From: Opeltia flavorubescens | Taxonomy: Eukaryota > Ascomycota > Lecanoromycetes > Teloschistales > Teloschistaceae | Length of the DNA stretch: 64,000 nucleotides | Assembly (NCBI GenBank): GCA_000442125.1 | Contig: KE546980.1 | Location: 682,001-746,000 of the forward strand | Direction: 5' to 3' | Shown: positions 33,021 through 44,614 of the stretch, piece by piece | Position numbering within the stretch: position 1 is the first letter of the stretch | How the letters are laid out: each line of letters starts with the position of its first letter | Notes under the pieces: generated by a model | Database searches by the model: none | What the model was told of the DNA's origin: nothing | The model's input: only the letters and a program-made list of their open reading frames with translations | Made by a program: the position numbers and the translations under genes

Positions 33021-34964
33021 ATGGCAGCACCAATCTTTGCTTTTGATGGCGCTGAGGCGCAGTCTCCAGATGATCTCGGGCCTACTTCTCCATGTGCGCA
33101 AGTTGAAATCAAGGTGGATCTGAGGGATGAGATCGAGGCCTCCAGCATTCAAAGGAAAGGCACGTTGGAGGGGCTCGTACGTGTCACGGAGTATGTGGGT
33201 CAGCAAAAGAGGTTCGAGCCGATGGCTTCCAGGGCTCGTGATGCTAGCCCCAGAACGCCGCTGGTGGACATCGAAATACAACCAGAGTCGGCGGACAGCC
33301 GAGATCAGAGTCGGCATCGATCAGCATGCGAACATAGCGGAAATATTGAGCCCCTACAACCAAATGACAGGCTCGCGACTGCTGGGATATATCGTAGAAA
33401 GAAAAAGCGCCACCATAAGAAGGAGCATAACAAAGCTCTTAATATGATTCATGGATTCACTCCGCGAACCTCTGATGATGAACGCTCGGATGCCTCGGTT
33501 GGAAAGATGCCCAGCAGGAATGATTTTGCTTCCACGAGATTCGGCAACATCGCAAGCATCAATGGACAGCGATCGTCGTCTCCTGGCCCTGGTGTGAGTG
33601 TTCTTGCTCAGCAACTGGAAGGTATGCAGTGTGGCTCAACACTAAGCCATCACCTCAGAGTATCTAGAAACAGCAGTTTGAGAATCAAAACCGAGGTTGG
33701 TAGCTCAACCGGAACTCAGTCGGCCTCAGGTTCTCCGTCTCCTCATCTATCGCCTACAGCAAGCCAATCCAGTGCAACTTCTGAGAGTATGAAAGATAGC
33801 AAGAGCAGCAACACTCTCAATTATGAAGTGGCGTTCGAGCACGACTTCATCAACCCTGAGGTTGATCCAAGTTACGATGAAACCTATACTGAAACCCCAA
33901 CCTTTGATCACGTTGTTCGCAAGATGTCCGCCTCGGATTTTGAAACCCTTCGCTGTCTTGGGAAAGGTTCTTACGGCACTGTGCATCTGGTGAAACAAGT
34001 GAGAACAGGAAGGCTCTTTGCGCAGAAGCAATTCCGCAAGGCATCTTTGACGGTCAAACAGCAGCTAATTGAGCAGACCAAAACCGAGAGAGCAATCCTA
34101 GAGAGTATCAATCGTCACCCTTACGTCGTGAAACTCTTCTATGCATTCCAAGATCAAGAAAAGCTGTATTTGATTCTGGAATATGCTCAAGGGGGGGAAT
34201 TGTTTACTCGCATGCTGACTGAAGGGATGTTTCCCGAGGAGACGGCAGCTTTTTACATGGCGGAGATGATACTTGCACTGAATCATCTTCACAATACAGT
34301 GGGCGTTGTCTACCGCGATCTTAAACCAGAGAACTGCCTGCTAGATGCAGAGGGTCATCTCCTGTTGACCGATTTTGGCTTGAGTAAAGTGGCGGTGGAT
34401 GGCGAGTACCGCTGTAGGTCGATGACTGGTACTCTCGAGTATATGGCACCCGAAGTCATCCAGCAGCAAAGCTACGGACCAGAAGTCGACTGGTGGTCAT
34501 TTGCCGTGCTCGGCTTTGAGATGCTCGTCGGCAATTCCCCATTTCAAGCAAACAACGATGCTAAGATTCAGGAGAAGATTGTCAAGTCAAAGCTTGTTCT
34601 GCCCTTCTTCATGAGCGGTGATGCCAAAGACCTTCTAACGCGGCTACTACGCAAGAAGCCCAAGGAGAGGCTGGGCGCTCGTATGCCAAAGGACCTACAG
34701 CTAATTAAAGGTCATCGGTTCTTCCGAAAGATTGACTGGAAGCGTCTCGAGAAACGTCAAGTTGAACCTCCTTTCAAACCCGTTATTACAGACCCCGAGT
34801 TGGCGGAGAACTTCTCGACTGAGTTCACGGACCTTGCTGTAAGCCCTGTGACTACACATCCAAAACGTGACTGGGGATTGGATAGCGCGCCATTGGATCC
34901 TTTTGGAGGTTTCAGTTTCGTCGCGAGTCGAAGTCTCTTGACTACGCATGATGGGTTTTTCTAA
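33021..34964 (+). CDS. AGC serine/threonine kinase, S6-kinase-like (Psk1 type)
   Basis: One exon encodes 647 aa. The N-terminal 300 residues are Ser-rich and disordered, with a short acidic patch (EVAFEHDFINPEVDPSYDE) before the kinase. Kinase landmarks: GKGSYGTV glycine loop (~313-320), FAQKQF with the ATP lysine, YRDLKPEN catalytic loop (~431), DFGLSK (~451), and the activation segment SMTGTLEYMAPE with the PDK1-type Thr. The AGC C-tail has PPFKPVI, a turn-motif-like LAVSPV and a hydrophobic motif FGGFSF near 627-632. The whole resembles S. pombe Psk1 and p70 S6 kinase, TORC1 targets that phosphorylate ribosomal protein S6. The ATG at 33021 is the first in frame. Assignment to Psk1 rather than another S6K branch is by overall look and could change with a tree. 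Confidence 0.85.
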   Translation: MAAPIFAFDGAEAQSPDDLGPTSPCAQVEIKVDLRDEIEASSIQRKGTLEGLVRVTEYVGQQKRFEPMASRARDASPRTPLVDIEIQPESADSRDQSRHRSACEHSGNIEPLQPNDRLATAGIYRRKKKRHHKKEHNKALNMIHGFTPRTSDDERSDASVGKMPSRNDFASTRFGNIASINGQRSSSPGPGVSVLAQQLEGMQCGSTLSHHLRVSRNSSLRIKTEVGSSTGTQSASGSPSPHLSPTASQSSATSESMKDSKSSNTLNYEVAFEHDFINPEVDPSYDETYTETPTFDHVVRKMSASDFETLRCLGKGSYGTVHLVKQVRTGRLFAQKQFRKASLTVKQQLIEQTKTERAILESINRHPYVVKLFYAFQDQEKLYLILEYAQGGELFTRMLTEGMFPEETAAFYMAEMILALNHLHNTVGVVYRDLKPENCLLDAEGHLLLTDFGLSKVAVDGEYRCRSMTGTLEYMAPEVIQQQSYGPEVDWWSFAVLGFEMLVGNSPFQANNDAKIQEKIVKSKLVLPFFMSGDAKDLLTRLLRKKPKERLGARMPKDLQLIKGHRFFRKIDWKRLEKRQVEPPFKPVITDPELAENFSTEFTDLAVSPVTTHPKRDWGLDSAPLDPFGGFSFVASRSLLTTHDGFF

Positions 34965-35727
34965 GGTGACGTCTAGGGAGGTTCAAGTTTGGATGTTGGG
35001 AGAAGGAATTCCAATTATTAGCAGATTGCAAGGAGCTTGTTCCAATATTGTCGGGTGTATTGGGTGGTTATGACTTTCCACCTTGTATGACCTCGAAGGA
35101 AGCATGACTGATGAACTGGCTGATTGGATGGAATGTTGGACGGGAGCCAAGCTGCCCGCGATTTTCAATTGGTAGTATAGAAGGCTGAGCTAAGTACTAG
35201 GGATTTATACATTCGAATCTCCAACACTTATACTCATCCGCTGTAATACCACTCCGTGATTCGGTATGCCTCCAGGTATGGATCGCCGTGTGTTTGACGA
35301 AATTGATCGGACGTTTGGACTAGTTCTTGATACTCCGAGGATACGGGAGAGCTGTGTCATCTTCCCGGTGCCGTGTCGTGTTGTAGCCACTATTCGGGCG
35401 CATCCAGAGCGCGTAAAAATCCCATGTGTTTCCACGTTTCGAACGATATATTTTACAAGCTAGGTCCATGCTGATTTTAATTGATTTCCAACTAAACGAC
35501 CTATCAGAACGGCAATGGTATGATCCGTTTGACCTTTCATTCTGTTGGTACTCTCTCTCAAAACCTGCCGTGCACTTAGCACATGAGCAAACATAAAAAG
35601 GTGAGTCTTTCCCTATCCATTCACATCATTCATCTTATTCACTGTTGATCGAAATCCCGTTTTTTTTTCGAGCTTCTGGCAAGTTCTCGTAACGGCTGCT
35701 TTCACCCTCCATTTTCAAACCTCCACG
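34965..35727. other. Intergenic region before the secreted DPBB gene
   Basis: Small open frames occur on both strands (for example 35266-35463) but none has recognisable content. I see no gene. Confidence 0.6.
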
Positions 35728-36367
35728 ATGTTCCTCCAGGGTAGAAATCTTCTGATTGCTTCGACATTTGTAGCGCTGGCCGCTTGTTTGCCAAAGCCCG
35801 AACCACAGCAGGCTGGTGGTTTTGCTACTGGTTTTACTATTTCGACGTCCTTCACCCAGTATGTGCTTCCCCTGCCCTCCTCGCATGCAGTAGCGAGCTG
35901 ACAGCATTCGCTCAGATACAGTGGATGCAACTCGAACAGCGTCTCTTGCGGATCCTTTGAACAGAGGTTGCAGGCCGCTATTTCTCAGAATCTGTACGGT
36001 CAGGCCGATGGATTCAGTCAGTCGGCGTGTGGGACATGCTGGGCCTTGACGCCCACTCATGATATGAATGGGCAGCCTTTGTCCGGCGCACATTCGATTA
36101 CTGTGAAAGTCAACAACCTGTGTCCTGCAAAAGACAATGAGGCGTACTGCGCCCAGTCGGGACTACAGGGAACTAATTCACTCGGTACGCGTCCCCCTTA
36201 TTGGTCTCTTCGTACCTATTCATGATTCTGTCTGACCAGCATCAGGGATGAATGCGCATTTCGATCTCTGCGCTGGTGATACTGACTCCACCAATGCGGC
36301 GGCAGCTCTGTTTGGAAGTTCAGGCACACAGTTGGCGACAGGGACGGCGACCAAGGTTGACTGTTAG
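35728..36367 (+). CDS. Small secreted double-psi beta-barrel (RlpA/expansin-like) protein
   Basis: Exons 35728-35858, 35916-36184 and 36246-36367 give 173 aa; introns of 57 and 61 bp restore phase. A signal peptide is clear (MFLQGRNLLIASTFVALAA, cleavage near residue 20). The mature part has an even set of cysteines: SGCNSNSVSCGSF, ACGTCWALTP, NNLCPAKDNEAYC, FDLC and a C-terminal VDC. The middle, SITVKVNNLCP, and NAHFDLCA fit the double-psi beta-barrel fold of RlpA, expansin and barwin proteins, including fungal small secreted forms close to bacterial papain inhibitors. No catalytic residues for GH45 were identified. It probably acts outside the cell on the wall, a plant polymer or a host protease. 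It lies next to another secreted-protein gene. Confidence 0.83.
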
Positions 36368-37123
36368 CTTAAATTCACGGATCGAGTAATCCTGTTCATG
36401 ATCTTGCTTGTGATTCCTCATCAGCTCTTTCAACCTCGAGGTCATTCTAAGCTATACACTATTGTGGGCCCTCTGCATGAGGCTCTGTTCATGCACGAAG
36501 CGTGCTGTTCCTGCAGACGCCTCGTAGACCATGCGGCACGGTTAGTCTGTTAATGAGTGGACGTACTTCTGTGAGGCGACCCACCAACTCGCCGAGTTCG
36601 CTCCCTTGGCTCGCGGGGCAGGTAAATGTTTGCACACCAAAAAGTATCGCGTACCACGACGTGCGCGACAAGGTCACTCCATACTTAAAAATCGCCGTGA
36701 TTTTGATTATATTCAAGTAATGAAGCATTGCAGGACTCCTGAGTAGGGTTATACATAAAAAGCTGTTGGTTTTATTAAGCAAACCCTTGGTGTTGGCACG
36801 CCCAGAATCTTAAAGTGTGCAAACTATTGTTTACCCCGCGAGCTTGGCTCCAGCCCCTCCGTCGGGCATCGGATGTTGCTAAGAGCGGTCAAGTCGGTAT
36901 ATCGGGGACACCGACGGACCGAAGGAACCGGCCTGCCCCAGCCATAGTGTTTATTAGCCAGCCTCCCCACTCTCCATATCATCTGAAATCCAGCCATCAC
37001 AATTATGGCCATACCTGCAGCAATGGGGGGTTCCACTCCTTTCACATGTATATGCAGGTTCTCTCAATCTCATTACCAGCATACTTCACTACAAAGCACC
37101 TACCATAGACTTTCTACAAAGAG
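36368..37123. other. Intergenic region between the two secreted-protein genes
   Basis: No gene is supported. Short frames at 36502-36720 and 36815-37108 look random; the latter has no signal peptide or family match by eye. Confidence 0.6.
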
Positions 37124-37696
37124 ATGCATTACGCTTCTTTCATCAAGGCATCAGCGCTGTTGCATTTTATCATCCTAGTGTTGGGACATCCACTCCGACA
37201 AGAGCAGAAAGCGCAGCCAGCACAGTTATTACGCCGTGCCTCGTATTCTGTAGTAGCAGTTGACGGCGGTTCCGTCGCCACCACCAGTATTTCATCGCTC
37301 ATCGAGACGACAACATGTACAACCTCTCAGACGAGGACGATTGATAAGACGAAAACGATTTCTTTCACACCGACGCTCCCTACAATCTCAACTGTGACCA
37401 GGTCTACTACTTTGAGCAAGACTTTAAACGGCTGTGATACTTCTACCGTCGTCACTCCTTCTTCGAGAACGAGCACCCCACAAAGTCCAGTCGCAACCAC
37501 CGCACTTCAACCCTACATAACGATTGGTATTACACATGGGACTTTTCCAGTGCCTGTGTCTCAGAGCTTTGGAGAGGGTGCACGTTACAGTGCTTCTCGA
37601 CCTTGGAATTCCACACTCACCAGCAATTATGGGCCAACTGGCACCTCATCCTCTGCTGGATCGATCGTAACAGATTCACGGGGTAGCGTACCTTGA
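37124..37696 (+). CDS. Ser/Thr-rich secreted protein with possible Kex2 site, unknown function
   Basis: One exon encodes 190 aa. A signal peptide is visible (MHYASFIKASALLHFIILVLG). A short stretch then leads to LLRR followed by ASYSVV at about residues 35-42, which could be a Kex2-type dibasic site. The rest is very rich in Ser and Thr (for example SRTSTPQSPVATTALQP), with only two cysteines in the mature part and no GPI-type C-terminus, suggesting an O-glycosylated wall or secreted protein. No family is recognised. It follows the DPBB gene on the same strand. It could be a lineage-specific effector-like protein; this is inference from composition and size only. Confidence 0.6.
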   Translation: MHYASFIKASALLHFIILVLGHPLRQEQKAQPAQLLRRASYSVVAVDGGSVATTSISSLIETTTCTTSQTRTIDKTKTISFTPTLPTISTVTRSTTLSKTLNGCDTSTVVTPSSRTSTPQSPVATTALQPYITIGITHGTFPVPVSQSFGEGARYSASRPWNSTLTSNYGPTGTSSSAGSIVTDSRGSVP

Positions 37697-38316
37697 GGAC
37701 ATCTCAATATGACTACTTTGGCACCCAGAAGGCGGACAACCTACTGTCGACAATTCGCTCGATGCGTCGTAGCTGAATTAGAACGAGTATGAGAGGTTGG
37801 ATCATCAGAAGTTGGAGAGGAAGAACATCAAGCAGCGGAAGAAGAGAATGGGACTGTACGAAGCCAATGTACTGCCGATACTGTAATCGAGGACTCAAGA
37901 GTACAGAGTTACTAGCGTCTTGCTGAAAACGTTCGATGATGACAGATTGAGATGACGATATGAAATGAAATTTAAATGAATACGGAACGGCATTGATGCA
38001 AAATCCGGCAAGGGTTCGGAGTCAGTACAAAATAGAGATAGAATAATTGAAATTAGAAGCCGTTCTTATTCTTCAGCAGATGCAAATATAAATTTCTGTG
38101 GATCTTGATCATTCTTCTCATACACTGCCCTACCAAAATTCGATATTAGAAGCTGCGCGTTTTGTGTGATGTTGCCTAATTATTTTGAGCAACTCAAAAA
38201 TACTAGTTGAACCCACCACCTAACCTGATCTTGGATCTACTGGAATCGTTCCAGGGAAAACACTGGTAAAGACAAATATTTCGAGATTGCGCAGTCTGGC
38301 ACAAGTACGAACAGAG
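37697..38316. other. Intergenic region upstream of vps35
   Basis: I see no gene. The frame of vps35 is open for 10 codons before 38317 but without ATG. Confidence 0.65.
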
Positions 38317-41261
38317 ATGGCTTCAGCCGTCGAAGACCAGACTCGTCTACTGGATGATGCTAGAAACGTGGTAACTCAGCAGGCTCATCAAATGAAAAAG
38401 TGTTTGGAGACTCCTGGAAAGCTCATGGATGCTTTAAAGTGCAGGTATGACTGTACAATGGCGACACAACTTATTGGAGAACTGCCAGATGCTGAAAATA
38501 TTTACTCAGCTCTACGCTTGTATCAGAGCTCCGAACCAGCAGCCTAGGTCCGAAGCAGTACTATGAACTCTATATGTCCGTTTTCGATGCCTTACGGCAT
38601 CTCTCTGTGTACCTTCGCGAATCGCACCCGGTCAATCATCTTGCGGATCTCTATGAACTAGTACAATATGCTGGAAACATCGTACCGCGACTTTACCTAA
38701 TGATTACTGTTGGGACAGTGTATATGGGCATCGAGGATGCACCGGTCAAAGAAATAATGAAGGACATGATGGAAATGAGTCGGGGAGTTCAGCATCCGAT
38801 ACGAGGACTTTTCCTGAGGTACTATCTGTCTGGTCAGGCGCGTGAATCATTGCCTATTGGTGTAGGCGATGGGCCTGAGGGAAACCTTCAAGATTCGGTC
38901 AGCTTCATCCTGACCAATTTTGTGGAGATGAACAAGCTATGGGTCCGATTACAACACCAAGGTCATTCCCGAGAGCGGGAACAGAGGACAAAAGAACGGC
39001 AAGAATTACAATTATTGGTCGGAAGTAATTTGGTGAGATTGAGTCAGCTCGTTGATCTCGAAGCCTATGAAACCGTCATCCTGCAGCCGCTGCTGGAACA
39101 GGTCGTACAATGTAGAGATGTACTGGCGCAAGAATATCTCCTTGAAGGTTGTGTACCCTTGATCGCTCCTGGTGCTTTGTCGAAGCTTACAGACTGCTAG
39201 TAATAACGCAAGTCTTTCCTGACGAGTTTCATCTAAATACCCTTGACCAGCTCCTCTCTGCAATCGCACGACTGAATCCTCATGTCAATATCAAGGCTAT
39301 TGTTATTGGCCTTATGGATCGGTTATCTTCTTATGCCTCTAGGGAATCTGAAAATGAACCACAAGAAGACCGCCAAAAGAATGAACAGGAAGCCGTGACG
39401 AAGCTGCTCGACGATTTGCGGATATCGAGAGAGACGAAGCAAAAGGAACTCGAGAAGAAACAGACTTCAGCAAAGAAGCCTGACGGCGAGCAGGCCAATG
39501 GCGACAGCGCCGGCCTTTCCAGGCGTGCAGACGAAGGACAATCGAAAGATGTCAATGAGACGGACGCATCCAAAACCAACGGGAACGATGATCTGCCGAA
39601 AAAGCACCGTGGGATACCGAATGATATCAAATTGTATGAGATATTCTATGGCCAAGTGACCAACCTTGTCAACGCCCAACGTTTGCAGATACAAGATACC
39701 ATTGCTTTACTCGTCTCGCTTGCCAATCTTGCTCTGTAAGCTAGAGATCGTCCGGTCTGAGCACAAAGCTAACTGGATATATAGTAATGTCTATCCCACA
39801 CGACTAGGTGAGCTTTTGTGGCAATCACTGACAGACTGCCCTAACGAGAAGCCACAGATTACATAGATCAGATCCTATCATATGCGAATGAAAAGGTCGC
39901 CCAATATGCCAACAGCGCCGACTTACATTCAGCACCAACCCAATCTAATATTCTCGCTCTTCTCATTGCACCTATAAAATCCTTCTTCTCTCTTTTCACA
40001 GCGCTCGCACTCCCAAGCTTCCTTCCCCTTCTTAATGCTCAAACATATCCAACTCGCCGCGCTGTCGCAGGCGAATTTGCGCAAAACACTCTGCACAAAG
40101 AGACCCTCATATCTACGCCGGACGATCTAGATGGAGTCTTGGAGATACTGAGAGTACTGATCCGAGAAGGCATGCAACAGCCAGTAGGCTACCCCGGAGT
40201 GCCGAGTCAACGGAGGACCGCCGAGAGTGACGAGACGCTCATGGAGCAAGGATGGCTTGCTCGATTAATCCATCTCATCTACAGCCCTGACAATGATACC
40301 CAACTTAAACTTCTCCAGATATGTCGGAAATCATTTGCAGATGGTAATGAGCGGGTTAGGTACACTACGCCAGCAATCCTAACCTCTGCTATGAAGTTGG
40401 CTCGCAAATACAAAAGCCGGGAACACTATGACGACAATTGGCAATCGCAATCATCTAGTCTGTACAAGCTCATGCATACTCTGATATCGGCGCTCTATAC
40501 CAGAGTCAATGGCGCCGCAGAACTTTGTGTTAGGCTGTTCGTTGCATGTGGCCAAGTAGCGGATCAGACTGGTTTTGAAGAAGTTGCGTATGAGTTTTTT
40601 GCGCAAGCTTTCACCATTTACGAAGAAGCAATTAGCGATTCAAGGGCACAATATCAATCCGTCTGTGTCATCGCTGGGGCTCTACATGTGACCAGGGGTT
40701 TTAGCAAAGAGAACTATGACACACTGATCACGAAGTGTGCTTTGCATGGTAGCAAATTATTGAAGAAACCGGATCAATGTCGTGCAGTATACCTTGCAAG
40801 TCACCTGTGGTGGGCAATTGAGATCCCAGCGAAGGGCGAAGAGGAAGCAAAGAATGTACAGGGTATTCCACCCGTACCCGTAACTTATTTGCTAACATAG
40901 ACCAGCTTTACCGGGACGGCAAGCGTGTGTTGGAATGCTTGCAGCGTGCACTTCGCGTGGCTGATGCCTGTATGGACACGGCGGTCTCTGTCGAATTGTT
41001 CGTGGAAATATTGAACCGATACGTGTACTATTTTGACCAGCAAAATGAAACGGTATTACTTCTCTTCATGGTGTAAGTTCTCTGTACTAAGCAGATCAGG
41101 TCACAACGAAATATCTTAACGGGCTTATCGAACTCATCCATTCCAACCTCCAGACCAACCAAGAAAGCTCTTCACTTGATGCTCCTAAACGACATTTCCA
41201 AAGAACCCTGGATTATATATCATCCAGGGAATATGAAGGTGTGGCCACTCAGGCGAAGTAG
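38317..41261 (+). CDS. vps35: Vps35, retromer cargo-selection subunit
   Basis: Vps35 is the helical-solenoid backbone of retromer, which recycles cargo from endosomes to the Golgi. Exons 38317-38444, 38510-39147, 39201-39735, 39785-39807, 39858-40855, 40906-41052 and 41100-41261 give 876 aa; all joins keep phase. Exon 4 is only 23 bp. The N-terminus has [20 protein letters not shown] and the highly conserved [16 protein letters not shown] (PRLYL, the Vps26-binding element, ~residue 105), then [14 protein letters not shown] charged Lys/Glu linker (about 39400-39600) separates the two halves. The C-terminal half, which binds Vps29, includes [34 protein letters not shown] and [20 protein letters not shown]. 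Length agrees with fungal orthologues. It converges on duo1. Confidence 0.95.
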
Positions 41262-41531
41262 ACCTTTCACGGTAGTCGTAAGTCGTTGCTTGCGCGGATG
41301 GCATGCTGGCTCGAGCCTCGGAGCTTCAGGTATGCTTGTGAGCCACCTTGTACCCTAGATGTGGCCATGATTGGCAAATCTGGGACCAATGATTAGTATG
41401 TACATTATCATTGCAGCAAGTGACTCACCAGCACTTGGTGTCCACTGCTACACCAGCCTTCTACGCTGTCGATAGTAGTTTGGCCGACGGGCAGTAGGCT
41501 CAAAATCGGTGTCTTCCGCTCCAGGAAAGCT

Positions 41532-42317
41532 TCAAGTCCCTCTTGACCGACCTCTATGACCATTCGGACCTCGTCCGATACCGCTACCGGCTCGGCCAGC
41601 TCTGGAGCTAGCATCTTTTGCTGGAGCCACTGATGCAACATAACCAGTCGTTCGGCTCAATCCGGTTCCCTTAGATGTCACGCGTCCTTTGCCTCTGCCG
41701 GCTCTTGGTGTCTTCAGCCCCACGGTCTCAGCCTTTCTTCGCTCTTCCTCTTCGAACTTCCTAGCTCTAGCCTCGCGTTTCTGGGCTTCCTCAAGCTCCC
41801 ACCTCTCCCTCTCTTGCTGCTTAGCAATACTCTCATTTTCGATGTCGGTCAAATCCTGAGTTGCTCCATGCCATGAGGGGTCTAAGATCAAGCGTTGGTT
41901 GTGCTCGGTTTGCGACAGAACACGCGTCCAGGTGTTTAGGAGTGCAGATGCATCCTTAACGGTACAAGAGACAGTCTACACTGTGTTTTCAGCCTTTGAA
42001 AAGTATCAGCAGGGGAATAATAGCAAGCATACATCCATATTAGTACTAGCTCGCCCCAGACTGTTGATGGCTCCTTCAATAACCTGATTAATTTTCCGAA
42101 GTCCTGCCAACTCTTTGCGTAAAATGGCCTCATGAGCTTCAACATAATCATCTCCATGGCCACCCTGCTCGCGTAAATGCTGCCGGACCGGCTCTTGTAT
42201 ATTTGATTTGGTAGGCTTGGTGCCTTGGGAACGGGAGGGCGAAGCGAAGAGAGCTTCAGTGTCGTCGTCTGATATATCGAGACTCTCGGTCTTTAGAATT
42301 GCTTCATTGCGAGCCAT
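41532..42317 (-). CDS. duo1: DASH complex subunit Duo1
   Basis: Duo1 is part of the ten-subunit DASH/Dam1 ring that couples kinetochores to spindle microtubules, found only in fungi. On the minus strand the exons are 42317-42033 and 41975-41532, giving 242 aa with one 57-bp intron that keeps phase. The N-terminus has an acidic SDDDTEALFASPSR segment. The family helix reads ELAGLRKINQVIEGAINSLGRA, then TVSCTVKDASALLNTWTRVL, SQTEHNQRLILDPSWHGATQ and a charged coiled coil with ERERWELEEAQKREAR. The C-terminus is Arg/Gly-rich (SGIGRGPNGHRGRSRG), as in other fungal Duo1 proteins. The gene ends 270 bp from the end of vps35. Confidence 0.92.
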
Positions 42318-42674
42318 CTAACACGGCTTTAGTTCAAAGGAGCGACAAAGCGCTTTTCATACTCCACCTCCTACGAATTCGATTATGATTTTGCCAAGGC
42401 ACGGCGCTTGTATCGCTTAAAAATCACGTGAGCTCCTACATCTGCTAGCCACTCAAATTCCTCGCCCTGCCAGCCACATCATTAGCTACCCATACAACAA
42501 CAACAACAATCGGACATCCCTTATTGTTTCTTCTCGTCACTTCTCCATTCTCTGTTGATACCCTGCGTCTACCAAAATTGCATATTGCTATTCGTGACCA
42601 CCATCAACAATAAGCATTAAGCGTACAGATGTGAATGGTCTTTACTAGGATCGAACCCTATTTATCATTTCGGA
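42318..42674. other. Divergent intergenic region with an ACA/CAA microsatellite
   Basis: This 357-bp stretch separates divergent duo1 and the next gene. A short trinucleotide run (ACA)n lies at 42494-42509. Nothing else was recognised. Confidence 0.7.
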
Positions 42675-44067
42675 ATGGCAACGACACCCCCTCCACAAGT
42701 TGTTGATACCCCACCAACACCACTCCACGGCGCTAGATTCGACACATTTCAGCCTTCGACTACGAGGAAAAGCACAAGACAGTCAATTCAACGCCTACGA
42801 CGCTCTGCTTGCACTCCTCCGCCGCCCACAAATTATTCTTCCTTTTCGCGAGCTCTTGCAAACGCTTACTCCCCGCCATCATCAAATCCCACGTCACCGC
42901 AAAGCAGAGCACAGAAAAAGAGGCGAAGTAAACCCATCAGTAACGCCGATACCAAGGAGGGCAGAACATCTTCAGTCATAAGAGCTCAAATGGATCCTTT
43001 CAATACCTCCAGCAATGCTCCACATGCTGAAACAGCTGCAAGTAATACTGCTCCAAGTATGCTTCCCACGCCTGCCAAAACGCCCCGAAAGAAAGACTTG
43101 CGTAAAGTAGCCGAGCTCCAATCCGCCGCCCGAATCTTGTTTCCCGAAAGACTTGAAAAGGTCGAGGACGCAATGCCAAATAAGAAAGATCGAAGGCGGA
43201 GAAAGCTTGTAGGCTTTTCGTTGGATAGCTCCGGCGAAGATGACGATTCAGCAAGCCGGGTCCGAATTTTCACTGACTCAAAAGACAAGATCCCGGAGCT
43301 GGATACGAGTGAGGACAACCCTTTTATCGATCGGCCCCAAATATGTAGACCACCAGAGTCTCGAAAGAACTCTGGATCTCGGGGGAGGAAGCCGTCGGTG
43401 TCAACCAATCCTCAAATTGAGAACGCGTTCAATCGTGAAGAAGGCATGGTGTATGTCTTGTAAGTAAAGATCTGTGATAGTCGCAATAGCCTTCAAGCTA
43501 ATTCTTTGTCCCTAAAGTCGTGGTAAAAAGATTTTTCGAAGATTCACTCCTGATCCTGATCATCCAAATCTGAGCTCTGAAGAAACAGAGATTGAAGGAC
43601 CTGCTTCCCCCCCTCTTCGCGCGTCTACACGTGCCTCTGTCAAGCCGCGCCTCTTGTTTCCGACAGAGAAACAACTTCGCGAACGTGAAATCATTGCAGA
43701 AGAAGCTCTTACCGATATCGAAGATCAAAGTGTCGACAAGAAGGAGAAAATAGTAACTCCGGTTAAACAGTCTTTCGCCCCTGCCACCCCTCCAACTACC
43801 GGACATGTCACCAGATCTGCATCAAAGAAGGCTGCAATAAATGGCGATAGCTCTCCCTTTGGATCATATGACCTGCTCGTCGACGGAACCACGACACCAG
43901 CTGAACGTAGGCTTCGGAAGAAAACCAGCCCCTTTGATGTGTGGCAGCGTACCAAGACCGGGGGACCGCCTGTTCATCAAAAAGGCCGGAAGAGACGTGC
44001 CGAAGAGACCGAGGAGGAGATTATCGAAACGACAAATAAGCGATTGAGACCTAAAGCAAGCGTCTGA
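42675..44067 (+). CDS. Basic, Ser/Pro-rich fungal protein, unknown function
   Basis: Exons 42675-43459 and 43518-44067 give 444 aa; the 58-bp intron keeps the phase. I do not recognise a named family. The protein starts with Thr/Pro-rich sequence (TPPPQVVDTPPTPLHG). It has several TP/SP sites that could be CDK targets, for example SMLPTPAKTPRKKDLRK, then AARILFPERLEKV, RRRRKLVGFSLDSS, VRIFTDSKDKIPELDTSEDN. The junction region EGMVYVFRGKKIFRRFTPD is the most structured-looking part. The C-terminus is rich in Lys/Arg (KGRKRRAEE, NKRLRPKASV), consistent with a nuclear localisation signal. It looks like a nuclear, phosphorylated, mostly disordered protein, possibly cell-cycle controlled; this is inference. 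Confidence 0.72.
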
Positions 44068-44614
44068 GCATTTTGATTATGATGGCTTCTGGGGTTCAAG
44101 GCATTTATCCTCTGGAGAGAAACTAAACTCTTCTAAAGTGAAATCACGATGCTTGTTACACTGATCGATCAATTTTCTGCCTACAGCATGGGGGGTATAT
44201 ACCAGCACCAGGTCAGAACAGTGGGAGTAACGTACCAAGCTCTAATTCTAAATTTAGGGCATGCTGTGTTTTCAGGACATGTGTCGCAAACGTAGTACGC
44301 AAAACGAGCAACATTAATGAAATGAAAGTAGCTTTGGGTCTCTCAATATTTGACTCGTCATGTGATCTTCTGAGACACAAAGCCATCAAAATTTATCAAT
44401 AAGACATGGATGCGTGACATCAAGTTATTATGAATAATTCTCCCACCACCGCATCGTCAGCTTAGATCTGGCCACATGCAGGAAAAAGAGCCGCATTTGA
44501 TTGGCAAAAAACTCTCCCTGTAATAATCCCTCTCGTTGCGATCCCTTGTAACCTCCCGTCATCCCAGCACTGCGACGAGTGGCAGCGATGAGCATCAAGA
44601 CTGCGCGGTGTCGC
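44068..44614. other. Region between convergent unknown gene and TFIIB
   Basis: Shared 3' sequence. A minus-strand open frame at 44428-44871 overlaps TFIIB exon 2 in another frame and is not supported. Confidence 0.65.

Noticed and set aside
42635-42660. GGTTCGATCC-like tRNA B box on the minus strand
   Set aside because: There is no matching A box, acceptor stem or anticodon arm, and the site overlaps the leader of the gene starting at 42675.
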